Assembly (NCBI RefSeq): GCF_024160105.1
Contig: NZ_JAMFTQ010000001.1
Coordinates: 1-64,000, forward strand
Reading direction: 5' to 3'
From: Corynebacterium stercoris
GTDB taxonomy: Bacteria; Actinomycetota; Actinomycetes; Mycobacteriales; Mycobacteriaceae
DNA length: 64,000 bases
In this document: positions 28,916 to 39,777 of the stretch, one piece after another
Layout of the letters: each line of letters begins with the position of its first letter
Position numbering within the stretch: position 1 is the first letter of the stretch
Notes under the pieces: model-generated
Told to the model about the DNA's origin: nothing
The model's input: only the letters and a program-made list of their open reading frames with translations
The model's database searches: none
Translations under genes and position numbers: made by a program

Positions 28916-28941
28916 TAGTAGCCGCCTTTTCCTCGTTCGCG

Positions 28942-28986
28942 TTGAAGACTTCCGTTTTGAAGACTTCCGTTTCAAAAACGGTCTTC
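28942..28986 (-). repeat. Short direct and inverted repeat in the mqo leader
   Basis: TTGAAGACTTCCGTTT occurs at 28942-28957 and 28957-28972 (period 15). A partial inverted copy AAACGG-TCTTC follows to 28986, so the region can fold. It is 27-71 nt upstream of the mqo start and could be an operator or leader structure. The rest of 28916-29101 shows no gene. Confidence 0.5.
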
Positions 28987-29101
28987 TTAAACAATACGCG
29001 CGTACGCTTCGCCCCTGCCACCGATTCCCAGCCACCGATTCCCCGCCCGGGCAACGCTCTTCCGGATTCGCCCCCGCAGGACGCGAGCTAGGATCGGGGC
29101 C

Positions 29102-30094
29102 ATGCATTGGGAGCAAGACATTCTCGGTCCTGGTTACCACGCCGCCGTTCTCGACATGGGCGAAGACCCGGACACCGGCAAAGATGTCCGAGCAGTCCTC
29201 GTCCGCGCCACCGAAGCAAATACGCAAGCAAAACCCGGCAAACCCGCCCTGATCTGGGTCCACGGCATGTCGGACTACTTCTTCCACACGCACGTCGCAG
29301 AGTATTTCGCGGAGCAGGGCTACCCGTTCTACGCCCTAGACCTGCGCCGCTGCGGCCGCGCCCGCCAAAAAGGCGAGCGCTGGCACTACACCCGCGACAT
29401 GGCGAACTACTTCCCCGAGCTCACCGAGGCGCTGAACATCGTTGCTGGCGAGCACGGCTCCGCCGTCGTCATGGCACACTCCACCGGCGGCCTCATCGCC
29501 CCGCTTTGGGCGGACGAGTTGCGCCGCACGCAGCCGGAGGAGCACGCCAAACTCGCCGGCATGATCCTCAACAGCCCCTGGCTGGACTTGCAGTTCTCCC
29601 GCGCCCTGGTGGCAGTTGCACGCCCGGTTATTAACGTCGTCGGCAAGCTCCTGCCCGATCTCCCGCTGCCGGACGGCGGCCTCGGCGCATACGGCGTGTC
29701 CATCCACGAATCCGAGCACGGCGAGTGGAAGTTCGACACCACCATGAAGCCCATCGAGGGCCACCGGAAGTATCTGGGTTGGATCCGCGCCGTCGTCAAG
29801 GCCCAGCAGGAGATCCACAGCGGCGACGTCGATGCCGGGGTGCCCACGCTGACCCTGGTTTCCGCCCACTCGTACCTGGGTGAGGAGTACTCCCCCGCCG
29901 CGGACACGGCCGACACCGTGCTCGACGTCGACCAGATCCGCCGCTGGTCCCCCGAGCTCGCCGACGACGTTGAGGTGCGCACCATCGACGGAGCCCGCCA
30001 CGACGTGTTCCTCTCGGAGGCATTCGCCCGCGAAGTGGCGTTCAAGGCAACGACTGAGTGGCTCGCTGAGCTGCCGGCGCGCAAGGAGGCATAA
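29102..30094 (+). CDS. Alpha/beta hydrolase (serine aminopeptidase S33 / monoacylglycerol lipase-like)
   Basis: A 330-residue alpha/beta hydrolase without a signal peptide. The oxyanion HG is in LIWVHGMSDYF, the nucleophile in MAHSTGG (a GxSxG variant with Ala first), and the likely catalytic His in GARHDVF near residue 303. The cap domain sits after the nucleophile. Substrate is unknown; lipid esters are typical for this group. It lies between divergent mqo and mtr, as in other corynebacteria and mycobacteria (Rv2854), and mtr starts 4 nt after its stop. Confidence 0.85.
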   Translation: MHWEQDILGPGYHAAVLDMGEDPDTGKDVRAVLVRATEANTQAKPGKPALIWVHGMSDYFFHTHVAEYFAEQGYPFYALDLRRCGRARQKGERWHYTRDMANYFPELTEALNIVAGEHGSAVVMAHSTGGLIAPLWADELRRTQPEEHAKLAGMILNSPWLDLQFSRALVAVARPVINVVGKLLPDLPLPDGGLGAYGVSIHESEHGEWKFDTTMKPIEGHRKYLGWIRAVVKAQQEIHSGDVDAGVPTLTLVSAHSYLGEEYSPAADTADTVLDVDQIRRWSPELADDVEVRTIDGARHDVFLSEAFAREVAFKATTEWLAELPARKEA

Positions 30095-30098
30095 CCGC

Positions 30099-31502
30099 AT
30101 GACCGCTGCAGAGCACTACGACCTGATCATTGTCGGCACCGGGTCCGGCAACACGATCCTCACCCCGGAGTTCGACGACAAGCGCGTGGCCATCGTCGAG
30201 CACGGTGCCTTCGGCGGCACCTGCCTCAACGTCGGCTGCATCCCCACAAAGATGTACGTGCTCGCCGCCGACACCGCGCTTGAAGCGCGCGATTCGCAGC
30301 GCCTCGGCGTGGATCTGCAGTACAAGGGCGTTGACTGGCCCTCGATCGTCGACCGCGTTTTCACCAACCGCATCGACGTGATCGCGTCCGGCGGCGAGGA
30401 GTACCGGCGCAGCGAGGCGTGCCCGAACGTCGATGTCTTTGACGGCACCGCTTCCTTCGTCGGCCCCAAGCGCCTGCGCACCGCGCGCGGCGGGGAGCAG
30501 GTGGAGATCACCGCCGACCAGATCCTGCTCGCCGCTGGTTCCCGCCCGCGCATCCCCGAGTGGGCGGAGGGCGTGCCGTACCACACCAATGAGGACATCA
30601 TGCGCCTCGAGACGCTGCCGGAATCCCTCACCATCGTCGGCGGCGGCTTCATCGCCATGGAGTTCGCGCACGTCTTCGAGGCGCTGGGCACGCAGGTGAC
30701 CGTGGTCAGCCGCTCACCGTTCCTGCGCACCCTCGACGCGACGATTCGCGACCAGTTCAACGAGATCGCGCAGGCGCGCTTCGACACCAGGCTGGGGCGC
30801 ACCGTCGTGGAGGCGTCCGGCGACGGCTCCCAGGTGGAGCTCACGCTTGACGACGGCTCCGTTGTGACCTCCCAGACACTCCTCATAGCCACGGGCCGCA
30901 TCCCGAACGGCGACGTGCTCGACGCCCCGGCTGGCGGCGTGGAGCTCGATGCGTCGGGCCGCGTCGTCGTCGACGAGTACGGCCGCACGTCGGCAGAGGG
31001 CGTGTGGGCGCTCGGCGACATCTCATCGCCGTACCAGCTCAAGCATGTTGCGAACGCCGAGGCGCGCGCCGTCACGCGCAACCTCCTCGACGCGTTCGCC
31101 GGTAACGAGCCGACGCGCACCATGCCGCACGACCACGTCCCGTGGGCCGTGTTCACCCACCCGCAGATCGCCACCGTGGGCCTCACGGAGGAGCAGGCCA
31201 TCGCCGCCGGATTCGACGTCACCGTCAAGGTGCAGAACTACGGGGACGTTGCCTACGGCTGGGCGCTGGAAGACCGGACCGGTGTGTGCAAACTGGTGGC
31301 GGACCGCGCCACCGGCCGCCTGCTGGGCGCCCACTACATGGGCCCGCAGGCATCCACCCTGATCCAGCAAATGATCACGGTAATGGCGTTCGACCTCGAC
31401 CTGCGGGAGATTCCGCGCAAGCAGTACTGGATCCACCCGGCACTGCCGGAGGTCACGGAGAACGCGATCCTCGGCCTCGATCTCGAGTTTGTCGAGGACT
31501 AG
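30099..31502 (+). CDS. mtr: Mycothione reductase
   Basis: The 467-residue FAD-dependent disulfide reductase regenerates mycothiol from mycothione using NADPH, the actinobacterial counterpart of glutathione reductase. The FAD site GTGSGN is near residue 13, the redox disulfide is in GGTCLNVGCIPTK (about 39-51), and the NADPH-binding GGGFIAMEFAHVFEALG is in the middle. The C-terminal HP/E pair is in WIHPALPEVTENA. The ATG at 30099 follows a clear AAGGAGG eight bases upstream, within the 3' end of the hydrolase gene. Confidence 0.95.
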   Translation: MTAAEHYDLIIVGTGSGNTILTPEFDDKRVAIVEHGAFGGTCLNVGCIPTKMYVLAADTALEARDSQRLGVDLQYKGVDWPSIVDRVFTNRIDVIASGGEEYRRSEACPNVDVFDGTASFVGPKRLRTARGGEQVEITADQILLAAGSRPRIPEWAEGVPYHTNEDIMRLETLPESLTIVGGGFIAMEFAHVFEALGTQVTVVSRSPFLRTLDATIRDQFNEIAQARFDTRLGRTVVEASGDGSQVELTLDDGSVVTSQTLLIATGRIPNGDVLDAPAGGVELDASGRVVVDEYGRTSAEGVWALGDISSPYQLKHVANAEARAVTRNLLDAFAGNEPTRTMPHDHVPWAVFTHPQIATVGLTEEQAIAAGFDVTVKVQNYGDVAYGWALEDRTGVCKLVADRATGRLLGAHYMGPQASTLIQQMITVMAFDLDLREIPRKQYWIHPALPEVTENAILGLDLEFVED

Positions 31503-31517
31503 CCGTCAGGCGCCGCG

Positions 31518-32417
31518 CTAGGCGCCCAGCATGAGCTGGCCGGCGGCCACGTCGGCGTCCGGGATGGTGAGGATCTCGTTGCCGTCGTCGGTGATCACGA
31601 TGGTGTGCTCGAACTGCGCGGTGTACTCGCCGTCGGAGTTCTGGACGGTCCAGCCGTCGTCCCAGACGTCGTAAGGCAGCGCGCCGAGGTTGATCATCGG
31701 CTCGATGGTGAGCGTCATGCCCGGCTCGAGGACATCGCGGTACGCGTCCGAGTCGTAGTGCAGCACCACCAGCCCGTTGTGGAAGGTGGTGCCCACGCCG
31801 TGGCCCGTGAAGTCGGTGACCACGTTGTAGCCGAAGCGCTTGGCGTAGCTCTCAATCACGCGGCCGATGACGTTGATCTCGCGGCCCGGCTTCGCAGCCT
31901 TGATGCCGCGCATCATCGCGGTGTAGGTGCGCTCCACCAGCAGGCGGTGCTCCTCGGCGACCTCGCCGGCGAGGAAGGTGGCGTTCGTGTCGCCGTGCAC
32001 GCCGTTCTTGTACGCGGTGACATCGATGTTGGCGATGTCGCCCTCCTGGATGACCGTGGTGTCCGGAATGCCGTGGCAGACGATCTCGTTGAGTGAGATG
32101 CAGCTGGACTTCGGGTATCCCCGGTAACCCAGCGTGGAGGGGTAGGCGCCGTGATCGAGGAGGTACTCGTGCACGATGGCGTCGACACTGTCAGTCGTCG
32201 CGCCCGGCTTGATGGCGGCACCCGCAAGCGCGAGCGCGTTCGCGGCGATCTTGCTGGCCTCGCGCATCTTCTCGATGGTTTCCGCGGACTGCACGACCGG
32301 CTCGCCGACGTTCTCCTGCACAGAGCTCTTCCAGGCGTACTCCGGATGCTCGATGCTCTTGGGCACCTTCCGGATCGGGGTGGGCTTACCTGGGGTCAAC
32401 TTTCCGCGTGGATTCAT
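31518..32417 (-). CDS. map: Methionine aminopeptidase (type Ic)
   Basis: The 299-residue enzyme removes N-terminal Met from new proteins. The metallopeptidase fold has the five metal ligands: Asp in [16 protein letters not shown] (two), His in [10 protein letters not shown], and Glu in TIEPM and QFEHT. The N-terminal extension of about 40 residues with PxxP segments ([12 protein letters not shown]) marks type Ic, like mycobacterial MapB. It is on the minus strand between convergent mtr and the upstream penicillin-binding lipoprotein gene, 32 nt from that stop. Confidence 0.95.
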   Translation of the reverse strand: MNPRGKLTPGKPTPIRKVPKSIEHPEYAWKSSVQENVGEPVVQSAETIEKMREASKIAANALALAGAAIKPGATTDSVDAIVHEYLLDHGAYPSTLGYRGYPKSSCISLNEIVCHGIPDTTVIQEGDIANIDVTAYKNGVHGDTNATFLAGEVAEEHRLLVERTYTAMMRGIKAAKPGREINVIGRVIESYAKRFGYNVVTDFTGHGVGTTFHNGLVVLHYDSDAYRDVLEPGMTLTIEPMINLGALPYDVWDDGWTVQNSDGEYTAQFEHTIVITDDGNEILTIPDADVAAGQLMLGA

Positions 32418-32449
32418 GGGGCCAATGGTAGTCCCACCCGCGGCGGCCG

Positions 32450-34279
32450 TTATTGCCCCCGTGCCTGGTCCAGGTTGGTCAGCATCGAGTTGGTGAGCGC
32501 CACCGCGGCCTGCGAGCCGCCGCCGAGCACCACCAGCGTGGCAAACGCGATGTCATCGTCGACGCGGTAACCGGTGAACCAGGAATGCGACCCGCCGAAA
32601 ATTTCGGCCTCGCCCGTCTTGCCGCGGATGTCGCCGCCGGCGCTCATGCCCGCCGCGGTGCCGCCCGGCGCGGTCACCGAAGCCATCATGTCCCGCAGCT
32701 GGTCGATGACGTGCGGGTCAATCGGCTGCGCCGTACCCGAGGCTTGCGTCTCCTCCCCCGCGATCAGGTGCGGCGTGGGCAGCGACCCGTGCGCCGCGGT
32801 CGCGGACACCAGCGCCATGCCGAACGGGCTGACCAGATCGTATCCTTGGCCGTAGCCGGCCTCGGTGCGCTCCAGCGGGGTCTCGCCCTCCGGGATGGAG
32901 CCGGTGAACGTGTCTAGGCCCGCGATGGTGAAATCCAGGCCGAGGCCGAATTGCTCGCCGACCGCCTTGAGCTCGCCTGGCGCCAGCTTTGTCGAGATGT
33001 CGGCGAAGGTGGTGTTGCAGGACCGCGCGAAGGCGGTGCGCAGCGGCACGCTGCCGAGGGCGAAACCAGCGTAGTTCGTCACCACACGCCCGTAGAGGTT
33101 CATGGTGCCGGGGCACGGCACGACGCTCTCGGGGGAAAGACCCTGGCGCTGCAAGCCCGCGGCGGAGGTGATGATCTTGAACGTCGAGCCCGGCGGGTAC
33201 TGGCCCGTCGTCGCAAGGTTGCCCTCCCGGTCCGCGGCCGGCGTCTGCGCCACAGCGAGCACTCCTCCTGTCGACGGCCGGATCGCCACAATCATCGCCT
33301 GCTGTCCAGCCACCGGCTCAAGCGCCTGCTCCGCGGCGAGTTGGACCGCATGATCCAGGCTCACCTCAACCGCCGGCGCCGGTGCCGGGTCAGCGCGCTC
33401 CACCTGCTCGTACTCCGCGCCGTTCTCGTTGACCACGCTGACGCTCCACCCCGGCTCGCCCTCGAGGTCGTCCCCCACGAGCTGCCCGATGCGCGCCATA
33501 ATGTCCGGCGCGAACCCCGGATCCACGTTCACCATCGCTGCTTCCTCGTTCAGGCGCACCCCCGGGGTACCGTCGAGCACTTCGTCGAGCTTGGGCTTCA
33601 CGACGCTCGGTACCAGCGCCACCGAATACGTCCCGCGCGCCTCTTCCAGGGAGGCGGTGAGATCCGCGGCGTCGACACGCGGCACTGCCCCGTCGAGCTC
33701 GCGTGCGGCATCGAGCGCCGTGGTGATGCGGTGCGCGGTGTCGGGGGCGTTGCGCATGCCGGCGGTATCCACCAGCACGCGGTAGGCCACGCCGGGGCGG
33801 AGCACCTCGACGCCGTCGGAGGTGACCACACTCGCAGGGCGCGCCGGAATCGCGCGGAGCTCCAGGTGCTGGTGCGCACCGAGCTTCGGGTGGATGACGG
33901 CCGGCTGCCAGCGCACCGTCCACTCCTCAGCGGTCTGGGTGAGCGTCATGTGGGCGTCGTACGTGAACGTCCGGTCGCGCGGCAGCTGCCAGGACAAGGT
34001 GTAGGTGGCGGTGGCGATGTTGTCCGTCTGGCTCACACCCGTTAGCTCGGCAGAGAGCGCCTCGGCCTGCAGTCCCTCCCAGGAGGCGGTGAGGGAGCTT
34101 TCGGCGTCCGAAGGGGTGTCAACAATCGAGGACAGCGCCTCGAGGTCGCGCTCTTCGAGGGCCTTGAGCAGTGCCGCTGCGGTCGGCTCCGCGTCGTTGG
34201 GGCGCGGCGTGCATGCGCCGAGGCCGGCCGCAACCAGCACGACGCTGGTGAGCAGAGCAATGAGGCGGCGCAGCAGCAT
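32450..34279 (-). CDS. Class B penicillin-binding lipoprotein
   Basis: The start at 34279 gives 609 residues; upstream sequence in this frame is antisense-like to ispG. The signal ends in the lipobox LGAC (C23), so the protein is lipid-anchored outside the membrane. An NTF2-like MecR1-type domain (about 28-140) and a dimerisation domain follow. The transpeptidase domain has S365-TFK, SCN (420-422) and KTG near residue 555. It cross-links peptidoglycan and corresponds to Rv2864c of M. tuberculosis. It lies 61 nt after ispG in the same direction. Confidence 0.9.
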   Translation of the reverse strand: MLLRRLIALLTSVVLVAAGLGACTPRPNDAEPTAAALLKALEERDLEALSSIVDTPSDAESSLTASWEGLQAEALSAELTGVSQTDNIATATYTLSWQLPRDRTFTYDAHMTLTQTAEEWTVRWQPAVIHPKLGAHQHLELRAIPARPASVVTSDGVEVLRPGVAYRVLVDTAGMRNAPDTAHRITTALDAARELDGAVPRVDAADLTASLEEARGTYSVALVPSVVKPKLDEVLDGTPGVRLNEEAAMVNVDPGFAPDIMARIGQLVGDDLEGEPGWSVSVVNENGAEYEQVERADPAPAPAVEVSLDHAVQLAAEQALEPVAGQQAMIVAIRPSTGGVLAVAQTPAADREGNLATTGQYPPGSTFKIITSAAGLQRQGLSPESVVPCPGTMNLYGRVVTNYAGFALGSVPLRTAFARSCNTTFADISTKLAPGELKAVGEQFGLGLDFTIAGLDTFTGSIPEGETPLERTEAGYGQGYDLVSPFGMALVSATAAHGSLPTPHLIAGEETQASGTAQPIDPHVIDQLRDMMASVTAPGGTAAGMSAGGDIRGKTGEAEIFGGSHSWFTGYRVDDDIAFATLVVLGGGSQAAVALTNSMLTNLDQARGQ

Positions 34280-34340
34280 GGACAAACGGTAACAGCGCCG
34301 GGAAACATCCCGAAGCTGCCACTCTGAAGCCTTACTACGT

Positions 34341-35504
34341 CTAGCGCGTGACCTTGACCTCTGCCTTCGCGCCCGCGACCTCCTCGAGGCCCTCCTCCTC
34401 CGCGATGCGCAGGGCGTGAGCGATGAGCGTTTCGACGATCTTTGACTCCGGCACGGTCTCCACAACCTCGCCCTTGACGAAGATCTGGCCCTTGCCGTTG
34501 CCGGACGCCACGCCGAGGTCGGCATCGCGTGCCTCGCCCGGGCCGTTGACCACGCAGCCCATGACGGCGACGCGCAGCGGGAACTCCATGCCGTCGAGGC
34601 CCGCGGTAACTTCCTCGGCGAGTTTGTACACGTCCACCTGGGCGCGGCCGCAGGACGGGCAGGAGACGATCTCCAGCTTGCGGGGGCGCAGGTTGAGGGA
34701 CTGGAGGATCTGATCGCCCACCTTGATCTCCTCCACCGGGTCCGCCGACAGGGAGACGCGGATGGTGTCGCCGATGCCCTCCGCCAGCAGCGCGCCGAAG
34801 GCGACGGAAGACTTGATCGTGCCCATGAACTTCGGGCCAGCCTCGGTCACGCCGAGGTGCAGCGGGTAGTCCGTGACCTCCGCGAGCTGGCGGTACGCCT
34901 CCACCATCAGCACCGGGTCCGAGTGCTTCACGGAAATGGCGATGTCGCCGTAGCCGCACTCCTCGAACAGACCGGCCTCGTAGATCGCAGACTCCACCAG
35001 CGCCTCCGGCGTGGCCTTGCCGTACTTCTCCAGCAGGCGCTTATCCAGGGAGCCGCCGTTGACGCCGATGCGGATCGGGATACCCGCATCGCCTGCAGCC
35101 TTCGCGACTTCCTTCACGCGGCCGTCGAACTCCTTGATGTTGCCCGGGTTCACGCGCACGGCCGCACACCCAGCGTCGATTGCGGCGAAGATGTACTTCG
35201 GCTGGAAATGGATGTCCGCGATCACCGGGATCGGGGACTTGGCCGCGATCGCCGGGAGCGCCTCCGCGTCCACCGTCTTCGGGCACGCCACGCGCACAAT
35301 GTCGCAGCCTGCGGTAGCGAGCTGCGCGATCTGCTGCAGCGTCGCATTGATGTCGTGCGTCTTGGTGGTGGTCATGGACTGCACCGTGATCGGGTAATCC
35401 GAACCCACGCCCACGCCTCCGACCATCAGTTGGCGGGTTTTGCGGCGCGGCGCGAGCACCGGCGGCGGACCTTCGGGGATACCAAGACCGATGGGAAGAC
35501 TCAT
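34341..35504 (-). CDS. ispG: 4-hydroxy-3-methylbut-2-enyl-diphosphate synthase (flavodoxin)
   Basis: IspG (387 residues) is the iron-sulfur enzyme that converts methylerythritol cyclodiphosphate to HMBPP in the MEP isoprenoid pathway. The N-terminal TIM barrel begins after [14 protein letters not shown]. The C-terminal cluster ligands are in CPSCGR and in [10 protein letters not shown], followed by the conserved Glu. It is 20 nt downstream of the site-2 protease gene, and the pathway enzyme dxr is one gene further up, so the two isoprenoid genes share an operon. Confidence 0.97.
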   Translation of the reverse strand: MSLPIGLGIPEGPPPVLAPRRKTRQLMVGGVGVGSDYPITVQSMTTTKTHDINATLQQIAQLATAGCDIVRVACPKTVDAEALPAIAAKSPIPVIADIHFQPKYIFAAIDAGCAAVRVNPGNIKEFDGRVKEVAKAAGDAGIPIRIGVNGGSLDKRLLEKYGKATPEALVESAIYEAGLFEECGYGDIAISVKHSDPVLMVEAYRQLAEVTDYPLHLGVTEAGPKFMGTIKSSVAFGALLAEGIGDTIRVSLSADPVEEIKVGDQILQSLNLRPRKLEIVSCPSCGRAQVDVYKLAEEVTAGLDGMEFPLRVAVMGCVVNGPGEARDADLGVASGNGKGQIFVKGEVVETVPESKIVETLIAHALRIAEEEGLEEVAGAKAEVKVTR

Positions 35505-35524
35505 AGTGGTCTACCTTAGCACCG

Positions 35525-36733
35525 CTAGCTGAACATCCTGACTGGGTTAATTACGTCCGCAACCATGACAAAAACACCGATGAGCAGCAGTGCCGCCGCC
35601 ATGGCGTACGTCAGCGGCATGAGCTTCTGGTAGTTCACTGGCCCGCCCGGCGCGAGGCCGCGAGCGCGGCGGAATAGGTCGCGCACCTTTTCGTAGAGGA
35701 TCACGGCGATGTGCCCGCCGTCAAGAGGCGGGAGCGGCACGAGGTTGAACAGTGCTAGGAAGAAGTTCAGGCTGGCCAGCATCATCCAGAACAGCGGCCA
35801 GAGGCTGCGCTCGATCAGCTCGCCGCCGGCGCGGGATGCGCCGATGACGCTGACCGGGCCCTCCACGTCGCGTTCCGCGCCGAAGATGGAAGCGACCACG
35901 CCCGGGATCTTGCCGGGGAACGCGATGAGGCCGTCCACGGTGGCGGACAGCATCTCGCCGGAGAATTGCAGCGTTGCCGGCACCGCCTCCGCGGGCCCGT
36001 ACTGCTTCACCGCGTCCTTGATCGGCGCGCTGGCGACACCGATCGCGCCGGTTCGCACAGTTTCGCCGGTTTGGGGGTTGATGCGTGCAACGTCGTCGAG
36101 GTGAACTGTGACGGTCATCGGGGTGTCGCCGCGCACGATGTCCAGCTCGATGTCTTCGCCGGGCCGCGCGAGGACATAGTTGCGCAGCTCGACGAACGAG
36201 TCAATCGCATGGCCGTCGACGGCCATGACCGCGTCGCCCGGCTGCACGCCTGCTGCAGCTGCCGGCCCGTCGCCGGTGCATGGCGCGAGCGTTTCCGCGT
36301 CGATCTGGTCGGAGGTGCAGCTCAACTCCCCCACGCGCGGAGTGCGGTCCGCGTCCGGGTTCGGGATGCCGGAGAACACCGCCACGAGGTAGATCAGAAC
36401 GACACCGATGAGGAGGTTCATCACAATGCCGCCGGACATGACGGCGACGCGCTGCCACGCGGGCTTGTTCACCATCGCGTGCGGCGCCTCTTCGGGAGTC
36501 ACCGGGTCCTGCGCCGTCATGCCGGCGATGTCGCAGAACCCGCCGAACGGCAGCGCTGCAATGCCGTACTCGGTGTGCCCCCGAGTGGTCGACCACACCG
36601 TGGGGCCGAAACCGATGAAAAAGCGGCGCACCCGCATGCTGAAGGCGCGGGCGGTGAACATGTGGCCCGCCTCGTGCAGCGCAATGGACACCGCGATGCC
36701 GAGGGCGAACAGGATGATGCCGAGCGCACCCAC
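35525..36733 (-). CDS. rip1: Site-2 intramembrane metalloprotease (Rip1/RseP)
   Basis: The GTG start at 36733 gives 402 residues. The zinc motif HEAGH is at residues 20-24 inside the first membrane helix, and the third ligand motif is NLVPLPPLDGGH in a later helix. A PDZ domain (about 160-240) lies between them on the outer side. It cuts transmembrane proteins such as anti-sigma factors during regulated proteolysis. Placement between dxr and ispG is the normal actinobacterial order (Rv2869c). Confidence 0.95.
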   Translation of the reverse strand: MGALGIILFALGIAVSIALHEAGHMFTARAFSMRVRRFFIGFGPTVWSTTRGHTEYGIAALPFGGFCDIAGMTAQDPVTPEEAPHAMVNKPAWQRVAVMSGGIVMNLLIGVVLIYLVAVFSGIPNPDADRTPRVGELSCTSDQIDAETLAPCTGDGPAAAAGVQPGDAVMAVDGHAIDSFVELRNYVLARPGEDIELDIVRGDTPMTVTVHLDDVARINPQTGETVRTGAIGVASAPIKDAVKQYGPAEAVPATLQFSGEMLSATVDGLIAFPGKIPGVVASIFGAERDVEGPVSVIGASRAGGELIERSLWPLFWMMLASLNFFLALFNLVPLPPLDGGHIAVILYEKVRDLFRRARGLAPGGPVNYQKLMPLTYAMAAALLLIGVFVMVADVINPVRMFS

Positions 36734-36736
36734 GGG

Positions 36737-37897
36737 TTAACTGCCGATCCGCTCGACTGCGCCCGCTGCCTCGCGCCGCGCCCGGGCGTCGACAGCCAGC
36801 ACGTCCTCCACGGTCGCCGGTACGTGCGCGTAGTCGTCGGCTCCGCCGAGCACCGCCGCGATCACGTCAACGATTTCCGGGAAGCGGATGCGTCCCGCGA
36901 AGAAAGCGTCGACAGCGACCTCGTTGGCGGCATTGTAAATGGCCGGGTACGGGTCGCCGCGCTTCGCGGAAGCGCGGGCGAGCTCGACGGCTGGAAACGC
37001 GTCGGTGTCGAGCGGTTCGAAAGTCCACGAGAACGCTTCGGTGAAGTCGAGGGCGGGCTGTGCCCCGGCGACGCGGCCGGGCCAGGCCATCGCGTGCGCA
37101 ATCGGCATTTTCATCGACGGCGGCGACGCCTGCGCGATCGACGCGCCATCCACGAAGGTGACCATCGAGTGAATCACGGACTGCGGGTGCACCGTGACAT
37201 CGATAATGTCCGGGTCGATGCCGAACAGCAGCGAGGCCTCGATGAGTTCCAGGCCCTTATTCACCATCGTGGCGGAATTGATGGTGTTCATCGTGCCCAT
37301 GGACCAGGTCGGGTGCGTCACTGCCTGCTCGGGCGTCACGGCCATCATGCGCTCGCGATCCCACCCGCGGAAGGGCCCGCCGGAAGCGGTGAGCACGAAG
37401 CGGGCCACTTCGTCGGCACGCCCCGCGCGCAGGCACTGCGCCATCGCAGAGTGCTCGGAATCAACGGGCACCAGCTGTCCCTCGGCGGCTCGATCCAAGA
37501 CGAGGCGGCCGCCAGCCACGAGGGATTCCTTGTTCGCCAGCGCCAGCACCGCGCCTGCGTCAAGCGCCGCCAGCGTCGAGCTCAACCCCGCAGCGCCGAC
37601 GAGTGCGTTGAGCACCACGTCGGCACGCTGCGACTCCACGAGCTGGCGCGCCGCGTCCTCGCCGGCAACGACCGCACCTCCGAGCGTCGCGCTGATCTCC
37701 TCGGCGGCGTCGGCACGCTGCACCGCGACCTGCGAGGGCGCGAGCCCGAACTCGCGGGCCTGCGCCACCACCGCCTTCGGGTCGCTGCCGGCCGCCGCGA
37801 TGCCGGCGACGGTGAACGCGTCGCAGTTGTCGCGGATCACCTCCAGCGCCTGCGTGCCGATGGAGCCTGTGGAACCCAGAATGAGGATTGATGTCAC
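36737..37897 (-). CDS. dxr: 1-deoxy-D-xylulose 5-phosphate reductoisomerase
   Basis: Dxr makes methylerythritol 4-phosphate, the first committed step of the MEP pathway. The GTG at 37897 ([20 protein letters not shown], 386 residues) fits the family; the frame continues upstream to 37939 without similarity. The NADPH motif GSTGSIGTQ is at residues 8-16, [11 protein letters not shown] (about 110) and the SEHSA and ASGGPFRG segments form the active site. The next gene starts 3 nt after its stop. It is divergent from the DUF2631 gene. Confidence 0.96.
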   Translation of the reverse strand: MTSILILGSTGSIGTQALEVIRDNCDAFTVAGIAAAGSDPKAVVAQAREFGLAPSQVAVQRADAAEEISATLGGAVVAGEDAARQLVESQRADVVLNALVGAAGLSSTLAALDAGAVLALANKESLVAGGRLVLDRAAEGQLVPVDSEHSAMAQCLRAGRADEVARFVLTASGGPFRGWDRERMMAVTPEQAVTHPTWSMGTMNTINSATMVNKGLELIEASLLFGIDPDIIDVTVHPQSVIHSMVTFVDGASIAQASPPSMKMPIAHAMAWPGRVAGAQPALDFTEAFSWTFEPLDTDAFPAVELARASAKRGDPYPAIYNAANEVAVDAFFAGRIRFPEIVDVIAAVLGGADDYAHVPATVEDVLAVDARARREAAGAVERIGS

Positions 37898-38042
37898 CCC
37901 GCCATTCTGGCACGGGCTGCGCGCCCCCCGGCGGCGCACCGCGTTGCGGTAAAACTTTCGGTGGTTTGGGGGTATTCAGTCGCTGTTCGGGGCGGGGATG
38001 TGAGACAATGGCCTCCAAATCGTTTACCTCTGTTCATCCTTG

Positions 38043-38050
38043 AAAAGGAG
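38043..38050 (+). promoter_or_regulatory. Ribosome binding site that decides the DUF2631 start
   Basis: AAAAGGAG ends 7 nt before the GTG at 38058 but only 1 nt before the ATG at 38052 and overlaps the TTG at 38040. Normal spacing therefore selects the GTG. Confidence 0.75.
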
Positions 38051-38057
38051 CATGGCT

Positions 38058-38558
38058 GTGGCTCACCACGCGAAGAAGCACGAAGCCCAGGTCTACAACG
38101 GCGTGTCTGAGGCGGACGTTCCCTCGGCACGTTTCGGCTGGAGCGAGTTCTCCCGCGGCACCATCCAGGCCGCCGGCTGGATCTCCGTTCTGTTCCTGGT
38201 CGCGTTCAACTTCGGTAACCACCAGGGCCACGTCGAGACGATCTGGCTGATCTCCCTCGCCGTCCTCATTGCCCTCGGCCTGATCCTGCACGCCACGCAG
38301 CCGAAGCTGTCCCAGGTGCGTACCGTCACCGCCCACAACAAGCCGGTCGACCACCAGGAGCCGGACTGGGCGTACGACCAGAAGACGCTCTCCGGTGCAT
38401 ACGAGAACCTGGATGAGCGCCAGCTGCGCGCTCTGAACATCGACCCGGCCCGCATCACCCACCTGCGCCCGCAGCGCGAGGTTGTTGCTGCACCGGCTCA
38501 CACCACCGAGCGCGTCGAGGTGGTCAAGGTCGCTCCGCGCGAGAAGCACGTGCGCTAA
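38058..38558 (+). CDS. DUF2631 domain-containing membrane protein
   Basis: The GTG at 38058 is chosen from the ribosome binding site spacing and gives 166 residues. Two membrane helices are predicted (about 40-60 and 66-84), with hydrophilic, His-rich ends. The family is confined to actinobacteria and its function is unknown. The C-terminal 80 residues are charged and probably cytoplasmic. It is monocistronic: divergent from dxr and followed by a strong terminator. Confidence 0.85.
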   Translation: MAHHAKKHEAQVYNGVSEADVPSARFGWSEFSRGTIQAAGWISVLFLVAFNFGNHQGHVETIWLISLAVLIALGLILHATQPKLSQVRTVTAHNKPVDHQEPDWAYDQKTLSGAYENLDERQLRALNIDPARITHLRPQREVVAAPAHTTERVEVVKVAPREKHVR

Positions 38559-38573
38559 CCACCCAAGCTTATG

Positions 38574-38611
38574 AGGTCCGGTCCCAAGAGGGATCGGACC
38601 TTTGCTTTTCG
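38574..38611 (+). terminator. Intrinsic terminator after the DUF2631 gene
   Basis: A 12-bp stem (38574-38585 with 38590-38601, one G-T pair) with a 4-nt loop is followed on the plus strand by TTGCTTTTC. It lies between the convergent DUF2631 and rlmN genes and may also slow rlmN transcripts, though without a T-run on that strand. Confidence 0.85.
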
Positions 38612-38621
38612 ACGGCTGTTT

Positions 38622-39734
38622 TTAGCCGGCCTTCTCGTCCGCAGCCAACTGGCCGCAGGCGGCCGCGATCTCCTGGCCCTTCGTATCGCGCACCGTGCAG
38701 GTCACACCCTGGGCGATGACGCGGCGCACGAACTCGTCCTGGCGCGCCTTCGGCGAGGCATCCCACTTGGAGCCCGGAGTGGGGTTCAGCGGGATGAGGT
38801 TCACGTGCACCTTGGGGCCGAGCGCCTTGTGCAGCTTCTGCCCCAGCATGTCCGCGCGGAAGTCGTGGTCGTTGATATCCCGGATCAAGGCGTACTCGAT
38901 GGAGACGCGGCGGCCAGACTTGTCCGCGTAGTAGCGGGCCGCATCCAACACGTCGGCGACGGCGAAGCGGTTGTTCATGGGCACCAGCTCGTCGCGCAAC
39001 TCGTCGTCCGGTGTGTGCAGGGAGACGGCGAGGGTGCAGGACAAGCCTTCGTCGGCAAGCTTGCGGATCTGCGGCGCGAGACCCACGGTGGAAACGGTGA
39101 CGTTGCGCTGGGAGATGCCGAAACCGTCCGGCGCCGGCTGGGTGATCTGGCGCACAGCGGCAACCACGCGGTTGTAGTTGGCCAGCGGCTCGCCCATGCC
39201 CATGAACACGATGTTGGACAGGCGCGATCCCTCTGCTTGCATCATCGCCGCGGCTTCGCGGACCTGGTCCACGATCTCCGCAGTGGAGAGGTTGCGGTCC
39301 AGACCGCCCTGGCCGGTGGCGCAGAACGGGCACGCCATGCCGCAGCCGGCCTGGGACGAGATGCAGAGGGTGGCGCGGTCCGGATAGCGCATGAGCACCG
39401 ACTCGAGCAGGATGCCGTCGTGCAGGCGCCACAGCGTCTTGGTGGTGTCGCCCTCGTCGGTTTCCACCGTGCGCACTGGGGTCAGCAGCGTGGGAAAGAG
39501 TGCGTCTTTCACCAGCTGGCGCTGGTGCTCGGGCAGGTCCGTCATAGTCAGCGGATCCGCCTCGAACTTGCCGTAGTAGTGGCGTGCGATCTGGTCCGCG
39601 CGGAACTTCGGCAGCCCGAGCTCCTTCAGCGCGTCGATCCGCTCCTCTTTGGTGAGGTCCGCGAAGTGCTTCGGCGACATGCCGCGCTTTGGAGCGAGCA
39701 GCTGAATCTGGGGGACGTTGCCGGTCTCAGTCAT
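38622..39734 (-). CDS. rlmN: Dual-specificity 23S rRNA/tRNA adenine-C2 methyltransferase
   Basis: RlmN (370 residues) is a radical SAM enzyme that methylates A2503 of 23S rRNA and A37 of some tRNAs. The radical SAM cluster is CGMACPFC in [16 protein letters not shown] (about 129-144), followed by [12 protein letters not shown]. The second catalytic Cys near the C-terminus is in [11 protein letters not shown]. An N-terminal HhH-like accessory domain is present. The gene lies 43 nt after cdsA. Confidence 0.97.
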   Translation of the reverse strand: MTETGNVPQIQLLAPKRGMSPKHFADLTKEERIDALKELGLPKFRADQIARHYYGKFEADPLTMTDLPEHQRQLVKDALFPTLLTPVRTVETDEGDTTKTLWRLHDGILLESVLMRYPDRATLCISSQAGCGMACPFCATGQGGLDRNLSTAEIVDQVREAAAMMQAEGSRLSNIVFMGMGEPLANYNRVVAAVRQITQPAPDGFGISQRNVTVSTVGLAPQIRKLADEGLSCTLAVSLHTPDDELRDELVPMNNRFAVADVLDAARYYADKSGRRVSIEYALIRDINDHDFRADMLGQKLHKALGPKVHVNLIPLNPTPGSKWDASPKARQDEFVRRVIAQGVTCTVRDTKGQEIAAACGQLAADEKAG

Positions 39735-39777
39735 AATGCGCCCATTGTTGCACGTTGCGGGCGCGAGCGACCAATTC

